Source: an uncultured Cellulomonadaceae bacterium
Lineage (GTDB): Bacteria > Actinomycetota > Actinomycetes > Actinomycetales > Cellulomonadaceae
NCBI GenBank assembly: GCA_947495165.1
Contig: CANLXM010000001.1
Coordinates: 1,178,001 to 1,242,000, forward strand
Reading direction: 5' to 3'
Length of the DNA: 64,000 bases
Shown here piece after piece: positions 55,612-64,000 of the stretch; positions within the stretch are counted from its first letter, which is position 1; each line of letters starts with the position of its first letter. The position numbers and the translations under genes are program-made. Below the pieces are notes generated by a model. The model made no database searches. It was not told where the DNA came from and saw only the letters and a list, made by a program, of their open reading frames with translations.

Positions 55612-56601
55612 ATGAAGAAGCTGCTCAACGCCGTCGACGACGCCGTGCGTGAGTCGCTCGCCGGGTTCGGCGCGGCGCACGAGGACCTCGTGCGCGTCCA
55701 CCTCGACCCGATGTACGTGACCCGTGCGCAGCCGCTGCTGCGGGGGACCGTGGCGGTCGTGTCCGGAGGCGGCTCGGGGCACGAGCCCCTGCACACCGGG
55801 CTCGTGGGGGAGGGCATGCTCGCCGCTGCGGTGCCGGGAGAGATGTTCACGTCGCCCACGCCCGACCAGATCGCCGCGGCCTACCGGGCGGCGGACGCGG
55901 GCGGAGGCGTGCTCGCGATCGTGAAGAACTACACGGGCGACGTCCTCAACTTCGAGACCGCGGCGGAGCTCGCCGACAACCTCGACGTGGAGCAGGTGCT
56001 CGTGAACGACGACGTCGCCGTCGAGGACTCGCTGTTCACCGCCGGCCGGCGCGGGGTGGCGGGCACGCTCCTCGTGGAGAAGGTCGCCGGCGCTGCGGCC
56101 GAGCGCGGGGACGACCTCGCGGCCGTCGCCGAGGTCGCGCGCCGTGCGGCAGGGGCGGTGCGGTCGATGGGCGTCGCCCTGCGCGCGCCGGTCGTGCCGC
56201 ACACGGGCCGCGCGAGCTTCGACCTCACCGACGAGGAGGTCGAGATCGGCATCGGGATCCACGGCGAACCGGGTCGCCACCGGGAGCCGTTCACGGGCGC
56301 GGACGCGATCACCGCCGCGCTCCTCGACGCCGTCACGGACGACCTCCGCCTGGTCTCGGGGGAGTCCGTGTTGCTGTTCGTTAACGGTATGGGCGCCACC
56401 CCGCTGTCGGAGCTCTACGTCGTCTATGGTCGGGCGAGGACGATGCTCGCCGAGCGCGGGGTGCACGTGACCCGGTCCCTGGTGGGCAGCTACGTGACGT
56501 CGTTGGACATGCAAGGGGCATCGATCACCGTCATGCGACTCGACGAGGAGCTGACGAGCCTGTGGGACGCACCCGTGCACACCGCCGCACTGCGCTGGTG
56601 A
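55612..56601 (+). CDS. dhaK: dihydroxyacetone kinase subunit DhaK
   Basis: A 329-residue substrate-binding subunit of the PTS-dependent dihydroxyacetone kinase. The start KKLLNAVDDAV is typical, GGGSGHEPLHTGLVG is the dihydroxyacetone phosphate loop, and His217 (GIGIHGEPG) forms the covalent hemiaminal with the substrate. NGMGATPLSELY follows. AAGGAG precedes the ATG with about 7-nt spacing. It is the first gene of dhaK-dhaL-dhaM. A possible promoter (TTGGCG at 55528, CATAGT at 55553) has a 19-nt spacer. Confidence 0.95.
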   Translation: MKKLLNAVDDAVRESLAGFGAAHEDLVRVHLDPMYVTRAQPLLRGTVAVVSGGGSGHEPLHTGLVGEGMLAAAVPGEMFTSPTPDQIAAAYRAADAGGGVLAIVKNYTGDVLNFETAAELADNLDVEQVLVNDDVAVEDSLFTAGRRGVAGTLLVEKVAGAAAERGDDLAAVAEVARRAAGAVRSMGVALRAPVVPHTGRASFDLTDEEVEIGIGIHGEPGRHREPFTGADAITAALLDAVTDDLRLVSGESVLLFVNGMGATPLSELYVVYGRARTMLAERGVHVTRSLVGSYVTSLDMQGASITVMRLDEELTSLWDAPVHTAALRW

Positions 56602-56628
56602 GCACCCGCTGAGGAGGAACCGCACACG

Positions 56629-57258
56629 ATGACGCTGGACGTCGAGTGGGCCCGTCGTTGGGTCGCCCTGGCCGCGCAGGCCATCACGGAGGCCAAGGAC
56701 GAGCTGGTCGAGCTGGACCGCGAGATCGGGGACGGTGACCACGGCGTCAACCTCGACCGCGGGTTCGCCGCGGTCGCCGCGAAGATCGAGGGGATGGAGC
56801 ATCCGGCGACCGTCGGGGAGATCCTCACCACGGTCGCGACCACCCTGATGTCGTCGGTCGGCGGGGCGTCGGGCCCTCTCTACGGCACGGCCTTCCTGCG
56901 CGCGGGCAAGGTGTCCGGGCTCGCCGAGCTCGGTCCGGACGCGGTCGTCGCGCTGCTCGAGGGAGCGCTCGAGGGCATCACCTCGCGCGGGCGTGCCGGC
57001 GTGGGGGAGAAGACCATGGTCGATGCCTGGGCGCCCGCGGTCGAGGCCGCGGTGCGGTCCGCCGGGGCCGGCGACGAGCCCGCCGAGGTGCTCCGGGCGG
57101 CCGCAGACGCGGCGGCGGACGGCGCGCGCTCGACCGTCCCGCTCGTGGCGTCCAAGGGCCGCGCGAGCTACCTGGGGGAGCGGAGCGTCGGACACATGGA
57201 TCCCGGGGCGCGCTCCTCGGCGATCCTCCTCGACGCGGCAGCGCGGGCGGCCGCGTGA
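56629..57258 (+). CDS. dhaL: dihydroxyacetone kinase subunit DhaL
   Basis: The 209-residue ADP-binding subunit. The all-helical barrel carries the Mg-ADP motif DREIGDGDHGVNLDRG near residues 30-45, then GGASGPLYGTAFLRAG and VGEKTMVDAWAP. DhaL holds ADP as a cofactor that is rephosphorylated by DhaM and transfers phosphate to dihydroxyacetone on DhaK. GAGGAGG lies upstream of the ATG, 27 nt after the dhaK stop. Its stop overlaps the dhaM start. Confidence 0.95.
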   Translation: MTLDVEWARRWVALAAQAITEAKDELVELDREIGDGDHGVNLDRGFAAVAAKIEGMEHPATVGEILTTVATTLMSSVGGASGPLYGTAFLRAGKVSGLAELGPDAVVALLEGALEGITSRGRAGVGEKTMVDAWAPAVEAAVRSAGAGDEPAEVLRAAADAAADGARSTVPLVASKGRASYLGERSVGHMDPGARSSAILLDAAARAAA

Positions 57259-57977
57259 CCGGGCCGGCCGTCGCGCTCGTCCTCGTCTCGCACTCGGCGC
57301 AGCTCGCGGCTGGCGTGGCCGAGCTCGCGCTGCAGATGGCGCCCGGGGTCGCGATCCACGTCGCGGGGGGGCTGCCGGACGGCTCCCTCGGCACGGACTT
57401 CGCGGCGGTGGACGCGGCGTTGCGTGCGGGTGCGCAGTCGCCACGCGGCGCCGTGGTCCTCACTGACCTGGGGTCAGCGGTGCTGACCGTGGAGGCCGCC
57501 CTCGAGCTCGCCGACGACGACGTCCGGGCGCGCGTCCACCTCGCGGACGCGCCGCTGGTCGAGGGCGCGGTCGCCGCGGCCGTCGTGGCCCATGGCAGCG
57601 GCACGGCCGCCGAGGTCCTCGACGCTGCGGAGCACGCGGGGTCGACGTTCGCGGACCGCGCGGGCCGTACCCTGGCGGTGCGCGGTTGGGAGCCCGCCGC
57701 AGACGAGGAGGACGCCGTGAGCACCGTGGCCCGCGAGGTCGTCGTCCGCAACCCCATGGGGCTGCACGCCCGGCCGGCCGCGATCCTTGCGCGCATGGTC
57801 GCGCGGCTCGACGCCGCCGTGCGTATCCAGGGCGTCAACGCCGCGAGCGTGCTCGAGCTCATGAAGCTCGGGGTCGTGGGCGGGGCGACCGTGCGCGTCG
57901 AGGCGGACGGGCCCGCTGCCGCGGAGGCCGTCACCGCGGTCGTCGAGGCGATCGAGGGCGGCTTCGGCGAGGTGTGA
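57255..57977 (+). CDS. dhaM: PTS-dependent dihydroxyacetone kinase phosphotransferase subunit DhaM with HPr domain
   Basis: A 240-residue fusion. Residues 1-135 are the EIIA-man-like DhaM domain with the phospho-accepting His13 (LVSHSAQLA). Residues 155-240 form an HPr domain with phospho-His171 in PMGLHARPA. No EI-like module is present, so an unlinked PTS enzyme I must phosphorylate the HPr domain. It feeds phosphate from PEP to DhaL-ADP. The GTG at 57255 overlaps dhaL by 4 nt. The operon converts dihydroxyacetone to its phosphate for glycolysis, for example from glycerol. Confidence 0.94.
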   Translation: MTGPAVALVLVSHSAQLAAGVAELALQMAPGVAIHVAGGLPDGSLGTDFAAVDAALRAGAQSPRGAVVLTDLGSAVLTVEAALELADDDVRARVHLADAPLVEGAVAAAVVAHGSGTAAEVLDAAEHAGSTFADRAGRTLAVRGWEPAADEEDAVSTVAREVVVRNPMGLHARPAAILARMVARLDAAVRIQGVNAASVLELMKLGVVGGATVRVEADGPAAAEAVTAVVEAIEGGFGEV

Positions 57978-58009
57978 CCCGCGAGACATGCACAGTGCGT
58001 AATTTTGCA

Positions 58010-58040
58010 TTGACTGAAAAACTTCTGCGAGTGTAAGTTT
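58010..58040 (+). promoter_or_regulatory. promoter and putative operator of the TetR gene
   Basis: TTGACT (58010-58015), an 18-nt spacer and TAAGTT (58034-58039), in an AT-rich island. The -10 ends 6 nt before the GTG, so the mRNA is predicted to be leaderless. AAACTT (58019-58024) and AAGTTT (58035-58040) form an inverted repeat over the promoter, a good site for autorepression. Confidence 0.6.
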
Positions 58041-58045
58041 CTCGG

Positions 58046-58651
58046 GTGATCACCGACCAGCCGTGCCTGCCCGGCCTGCGCGAGCGCAAGAAGGCCGCGC
58101 GTCGCGAGGCGCTGATCAGCGCGAGCCACGAGCTCGTCGCTGAGCACGGCCTCGACCACGTCACCGTCGAGATGATCTGCGAGCGCGTCGGGGTCTCCAG
58201 CCGGACCTTCTTCAACTACTTCGAGTCGAAGGTCGACGCGGTGCTCGCGATCGGCCCGTGGGAGCTCGACGACGCGGCCGCGGCCGTGTTCGTCGGCGGC
58301 GGCCCCACGGGCAACGACCTCGACGACTGCGCCTTCCTCGTCACCCAGCTCCTCGCGGACCCGCCAATCGCCCACGAGCGCCTGCACACCATCATGGAGC
58401 TCGCCCGGCGCGAGCCCGGGCTGATCGCCCGGCAGATGGCGTGGTTCGAGGATCACCGCACCACGATGGAGCGCCTCGTCGCGCGGCGCGCCGGCGTCGC
58501 CGACCCGGGACCGCGCGACGCGCTCACCCACGAGCTCCTCGGCCTGCTCGTGCGCTCGACCTATCGGCACTGGGAGGCCGGCGGGTGCGCCGGCGACCCC
58601 GCCCAGCACCTGCCCGTCGTCGTCGAGCACCTGCGCTCCCTCGCCCGCTGA
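58046..58651 (+). CDS. TetR/AcrR family transcriptional regulator
   Basis: A 201-residue repressor. The N-terminal helix-turn-helix (residues about 15-65) reads LISASHELVAEHGLDHVTVEMICERVGVSSRTFFNYFESK, the TetR signature ending in FFNYFxSK. The C-terminal ligand domain is non-specific. It lies 72 nt upstream of the MFS transporter on the same strand and most likely controls it; there is no direct evidence for control of the preceding dha operon. The leaderless promoter and the operator overlap, as described separately. Confidence 0.93.
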   Translation: MITDQPCLPGLRERKKAARREALISASHELVAEHGLDHVTVEMICERVGVSSRTFFNYFESKVDAVLAIGPWELDDAAAAVFVGGGPTGNDLDDCAFLVTQLLADPPIAHERLHTIMELARREPGLIARQMAWFEDHRTTMERLVARRAGVADPGPRDALTHELLGLLVRSTYRHWEAGGCAGDPAQHLPVVVEHLRSLAR

Positions 58652-60804
<2,153 letters not shown>

Positions 60805-60852
60805 CGCGTCGGCAGCGACGCGCACCCGCCCCGCACCGATAGGGTGTGGCGC

Positions 60853-61284
60853 ATGAGTGAAGCAGCAGCGCAGCGCACCCTTGTCCTGGTCAAGCCCGAC
60901 GGCGTGGGGCGCGGCCTCACCGGAGAGGTGCTGCGCCGGATCGAGGCGAAGGGCTACCGGGTCGTCGCGCTCGAGATGCGCGAGGCGACCACCGAGCTCC
61001 TGGAGCAGCACTACGCCGAGCACCTCGGCAAGCCGTTCTACGGCCCGCTCGTCGAGTTCATGAGGTCCGGCCCGGTCGTGGCGCTGGTCGTCGAGGGCCA
61101 CGAGGTCATCGCCGGCTTCCGGTCCCTGGCCGGCTCCACGGACCCGACGACGGCCGCACCCGGCACGATCCGCGGCGACCTCGGGCGTGCCTGGGGGACA
61201 GCGGTCGTGCAGAACCTCGTCCACGGCTCCGACTCCTCGGAGTCCGCTGCGCGCGAGATCGGGCTGTGGTTCCCCGCGCTGTGA
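60853..61284 (+). CDS. ndk: nucleoside diphosphate kinase
   Basis: A 143-residue enzyme that equilibrates nucleoside di- and triphosphates. RTLVLVKPDGVGRGLTGEVL is the start signature, and the phospho-His is H124 in NLVHGSDS. IRGDLGRAWG and the C-terminal WF are typical. TAGGGT (60840-60845) ends 7 nt before the ATG, suggesting a leaderless mRNA. It keeps the conserved folC/DUF4233/ndk neighbourhood. The smc gene starts 38 nt after the stop. Confidence 0.96.
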   Translation: MSEAAAQRTLVLVKPDGVGRGLTGEVLRRIEAKGYRVVALEMREATTELLEQHYAEHLGKPFYGPLVEFMRSGPVVALVVEGHEVIAGFRSLAGSTDPTTAAPGTIRGDLGRAWGTAVVQNLVHGSDSSESAAREIGLWFPAL

Positions 61285-61322
61285 CGCGCGAGCGCCTCGC
61301 GGCTGGTCGCTGAGGCGATCCC

Positions 61323-64000
61323 GTGCACCTCAAGACCCTGACGCTGCGTGGGTTCAAGTCGTTCGCCTCGGCCACCACGCTCCACTTCGAGCCCGGGGTG
61401 ACCTGCGTCGTCGGGCCCAACGGCTCTGGCAAGTCGAACGTGGTCGATGCGCTGGCGTGGGTGATGGGGGAGCAGGGCGCCAAGTCGCTGCGGGGCGGCA
61501 AGATGGAGGACGTCATCTTCGCGGGCACCTCCGGGCGACCGCCCCTGGGCCGCGCCGAGGTCTCGCTGACGATCGACAACGCGGACGGCGCCCTGCCGAT
61601 CGACTACGTCGAGGTCACGATCTCGCGGACGCTGTTCCGGTCGGGCGGCTCCGAGTACGCGATCAACGGGTCGTCGTGCCGGCTCCTCGACATCCAGGAG
61701 CTGTTGTCGGACACCGGCCTGGGCCGCGAGATGCACGTGATCGTCGGGCAGGGCCAGCTCGACGCCGTCCTGCGAGCGACCCCGGAGGAGCGACGCGGGT
61801 TCATCGAGGAGGCGGCCGGGGTCCTCAAGCACCGCCGGCGCAAGGAGAAGGCGCTGCGCAAGCTCGAGTCGATGCAGGCGAACCTGACGCGCCTGACCGA
61901 TCTGACCAGCGAGATCCGCCGCCAGCTCGGTCCGCTGGGCAAGCAGGCCGAGGTCGCGCGACGCGCGCAGACCGTCCAGGCGGACGTCCGCGACGCGCGG
62001 GCGCGGCTCCTCGCCGACGACCTGGCGCAGCTGACGGCGACGCTCGAGCAGGAGCAGGCGGACGAGTCTGCGCTGCGGGCGCAGCAGGCCCAGGTGGAGC
62101 AGGATCTGGCGCGGGCGCGCGCGGCGTCGTCCACCCTCGAGCAGGAGGCGGCCACCGCCGCGCCCCGGCTGTCCGCGATCTCCGAGACGTGGTACCAGCT
62201 GTCCTCGTTGCGCGAGCGGCTGCGGGGCACGCAGACCCTCGCCCAGGAGCGCGTGCGTCTGCTCGGGAGCCCCGACGTGGTCGAGCGCGGATCAGACGCG
62301 TCAGGCCTCGAGCAGCAGGCGGCGCGGGTGCGCGCGGCCGAGGCCGAGCTGCTCGCGGACATCGAAGGCGCCCGGGCGACGCTGGACGGCGCGGTCACGT
62401 CCCGCGCGCAGGCCGAGGAGCAGGCCACCGATGCCGAGCGCGCGGTCGCGACGCTGCTGCGGGGAGCCGCCGACCGCCGCGAAGGGCTGGCACGGCTCGC
62501 CGGCCAGGTCGCTGCTCGGCGGTCGCGCGTCGAGGCCACAGAGGCCGAGGTCGGGCGGCTGCGCGAGAGCATGGCGCACGCGGAGGCACGCGGGGCCGAG
62601 GCCGAGGCCGCCTTCATGGCGCTCGAGGCCGAGGTCGCGGGGGTCGAGGAAGGCGAGCTCGGGCTGGACGCCGCGCACGAGCAGGCATCGGGTGCCCTCG
62701 AGGATGCGCGCACCCGCCTGGCAACCCTCCGGGACGAGCAGCGTGCCGTGGAGCAGGAACATTCCGCGCTTGCCGCGCGCGTCGAGACGCTCGAGCTCAG
62801 CCTGATGCGCAAGGACGCCGTCGGTGCTGTCCTCGCGGCGGACCTCCCGGGCGTGCGGGGCTCGCTCGCGGCGCTCGTGACGATCACGGCGGGCTTCGAG
62901 GACGCGGTCGCTGCCGTGCTCGGGGAGGTCGCCGAGGCGCTCGTGGTCGAGTCGCTCGACGCCGCCGTCGATGTCGTCCGATGGCTCCGGACGGACGATG
63001 CCGGGCGGGCCACGCTGCTCGTCGAGGGTGCCGCGGGCCGTCCCTCGGGTGCGGCCGAGGGGAGGGCGACGGGCGCGCTGCCCGCGGGCGCGACCTGGGC
63101 GCACGAGGTCGTGTCGACCACCCCAGCGCTCGCCGGCGCGCTCGCCCACGTGCTGCGCGGGGTCGTCGTCGTCGACGACCTCGCGGCGGCGCGCGCGGCG
63201 GCGCGAGAGCAGCCGGAGCTGACGGCGGTCACGCGCGCGGGCGACGTGCTCGGCGCCGCGCTCGCGTCCGGCGGCTCGGCGGCTGCACCGAGCGTCCTGC
63301 ACCTGCACGCGGCGCTCGACGAGGCCCGGAGCGGGGCAGCGAGGGCTCGGGGGCGCGCGACCGAGCTGCTCACCCTGCTCGCGTCCGCCGAGGAGGCCGA
63401 GTCCGACGCGAGGGCCCGGTACGACCAGACGCTCGCGCAGCTGCACGAGTCCGATGCCGCGCTCGCCGCCGTCGCCGAGCAGCTGGGCCACCTGGGGTCG
63501 GTCGCACGCGCCGCGGCCGCCGAGGTCGAGCGCAGCCGGACGCAGGTGGAGCGGGCCGAGGCGACGCTCGGCGCTGACCGTACCGAGCTGACGGAGCTCA
63601 CCGCGCGGCTCGAGGTGGCGGAACGTGAGCCCGCCGACGCCGAGGACGCGGTGGCCCAGGCGACGGCGCGTCGGGACGAGCGTGCTGGCCTTGCCGCCCA
63701 GGCCCGCGCCCGGGAGACCGAGGCACGTCTGGAGCTGCGGACGAGCGAGGAGCGCGCTCGCGCGCTGGCCGGGCGTGCCCAGTCGCTCGAGCGCGCCGCC
63801 GCGGCCGAGCGCGAGGCCCAGGAGCGGGCGCGCCGCAGGGCGGTCGTGCGGGCGCGGCAGGCCGCGCGTGCGCACGCGGTCGAGGCCGGGGCGGTCCGCG
63901 CGCTGGCAGCGCTCGATCGCTCGCTCATGGCTGCCGGCGAGGAGCGGGAGCGGGCGGAGGCGGCGCGCGCCGAGCGCGACCAGCAGATCACCGCGTGCCG
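61323..64000 (+). CDS. smc: chromosome segregation protein SMC, N-terminal part, cut by window edge
   Basis: The first 892 codons of a structural-maintenance-of-chromosomes ATPase; the frame is still open at base 64000. The GTG start gives VHLKTLTLRGFKSFAS. Walker A is GPNGSGKSN (residues 31-39), and the Q-loop region and IGQGQLD-like IVGQGQLDAVL follow near 140. Long coiled coils run from about 165 to 490 and again from about 650. The hinge lies near 500-650 (GVRGSLAALVTITAGFEDAV). The C-terminal ABC signature and Walker B lie outside the window. It acts with ScpA/ScpB in chromosome condensation. Confidence 0.95.
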   Translation, partial: MHLKTLTLRGFKSFASATTLHFEPGVTCVVGPNGSGKSNVVDALAWVMGEQGAKSLRGGKMEDVIFAGTSGRPPLGRAEVSLTIDNADGALPIDYVEVTISRTLFRSGGSEYAINGSSCRLLDIQELLSDTGLGREMHVIVGQGQLDAVLRATPEERRGFIEEAAGVLKHRRRKEKALRKLESMQANLTRLTDLTSEIRRQLGPLGKQAEVARRAQTVQADVRDARARLLADDLAQLTATLEQEQADESALRAQQAQVEQDLARARAASSTLEQEAATAAPRLSAISETWYQLSSLRERLRGTQTLAQERVRLLGSPDVVERGSDASGLEQQAARVRAAEAELLADIEGARATLDGAVTSRAQAEEQATDAERAVATLLRGAADRREGLARLAGQVAARRSRVEATEAEVGRLRESMAHAEARGAEAEAAFMALEAEVAGVEEGELGLDAAHEQASGALEDARTRLATLRDEQRAVEQEHSALAARVETLELSLMRKDAVGAVLAADLPGVRGSLAALVTITAGFEDAVAAVLGEVAEALVVESLDAAVDVVRWLRTDDAGRATLLVEGAAGRPSGAAEGRATGALPAGATWAHEVVSTTPALAGALAHVLRGVVVVDDLAAARAAAREQPELTAVTRAGDVLGAALASGGSAAAPSVLHLHAALDEARSGAARARGRATELLTLLASAEEAESDARARYDQTLAQLHESDAALAAVAEQLGHLGSVARAAAAEVERSRTQVERAEATLGADRTELTELTARLEVAEREPADAEDAVAQATARRDERAGLAAQARARETEARLELRTSEERARALAGRAQSLERAAAAEREAQERARRRAVVRARQAARAHAVEAGAVRALAALDRSLMAAGEERERAEAARAERDQQITAC

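Noticed and set aside
53548-57444. 1298-codon minus-strand frame across ileS, folC and dhaKL
   Set aside because: It runs through four well-conserved plus-strand genes and has no recognisable domain.
61604-63991. 795-codon Ser/Arg/Ala-rich frame antisense to smc
   Set aside because: Composition is that of a mirrored coiled-coil gene, no motifs are present, and smc on the plus strand has Walker A and hinge sequences.

Overview
The window is a contiguous piece of a high-GC actinobacterial chromosome. Mycothiol- and F420-dependent enzymes, a ClpP1/ClpP2 pair, an Eis-type acetyltransferase, a putative F420-0 ABC transporter and very frequent leaderless starts point to Micrococcales, most likely a Cellulomonas-like organism (genus inferred, not shown). 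I see no prophage, insertion sequence, rRNA or CRISPR array. The gene at each edge is cut by the window: malQ on the left, smc on the right.

The backbone is conserved actinobacterial core. Genes equivalent to Mycobacterium tuberculosis pepN, Rv2466c, rpiB, nei, tig, clpP1, clpP2, clpX, valS, folC, Rv2446c (DUF4233) and ndk all occur here. They are separated by lineage-specific inserts.

Layout. 1-10 kb: malQ end, a DUF5701 gene behind a SigR-type promoter, aminopeptidase N, mycothiol-dependent nitroreductase-like protein, M13 peptidase, rpiB and a Nei/Fpg glycosylase. 10-19 kb: flavoprotein, Eis-like acetyltransferase, alkyltransferase-like protein, lipoprotein, SGNH esterase, LLM oxidoreductase, and a GntR/membrane-protein operon next to a four-copy 20-bp-periodic repeat. 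19-21.3 kb: cysK-cysE behind a leader ORF with three consecutive Cys codons, then tRNA-Gly and tRNA-Pro. 21.5-27.5 kb: tig, clpP1-clpP2, clpX-chorismate mutase and a baeRF-type protein. 27.5-35 kb: polar amino-acid ABC transporter, acyl-CoA ligase and valS. 35-41 kb: SDR, F420-dependent oxidoreductase plus cofE, lipoprotein, D-2-hydroxyacid dehydrogenase, HhH-GPD protein and alcohol dehydrogenase. 41-45.6 kb: a large TM0106-family nuclease-helicase and two small proteins. 45.6-50.1 kb: SRPBCC protein, putative F420-0 ABC transporter and proC. 50.1-55.5 kb: a Cys-rich leader ORF, T-box-controlled ileS and folC. 55.6-64 kb: dhaKLM, TetR/MFS pair, DUF4233, ndk and smc.

The main unifying signals are regulatory. 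Two clear SigR/SigH-type (thiol-oxidative stress) promoters and one near-match lie upstream of the DUF5701 gene, a small Cys-rich ORF and the nitroreductase. A ClgR-type site precedes clpP1. Two cysteine-codon leader ORFs and an ileS T-box suggest amino-acid-sensing control. Many genes have a NANNNT hexamer ending 6-7 nt before the start codon, so they are probably translated from leaderless mRNAs; I used this to choose several starts.
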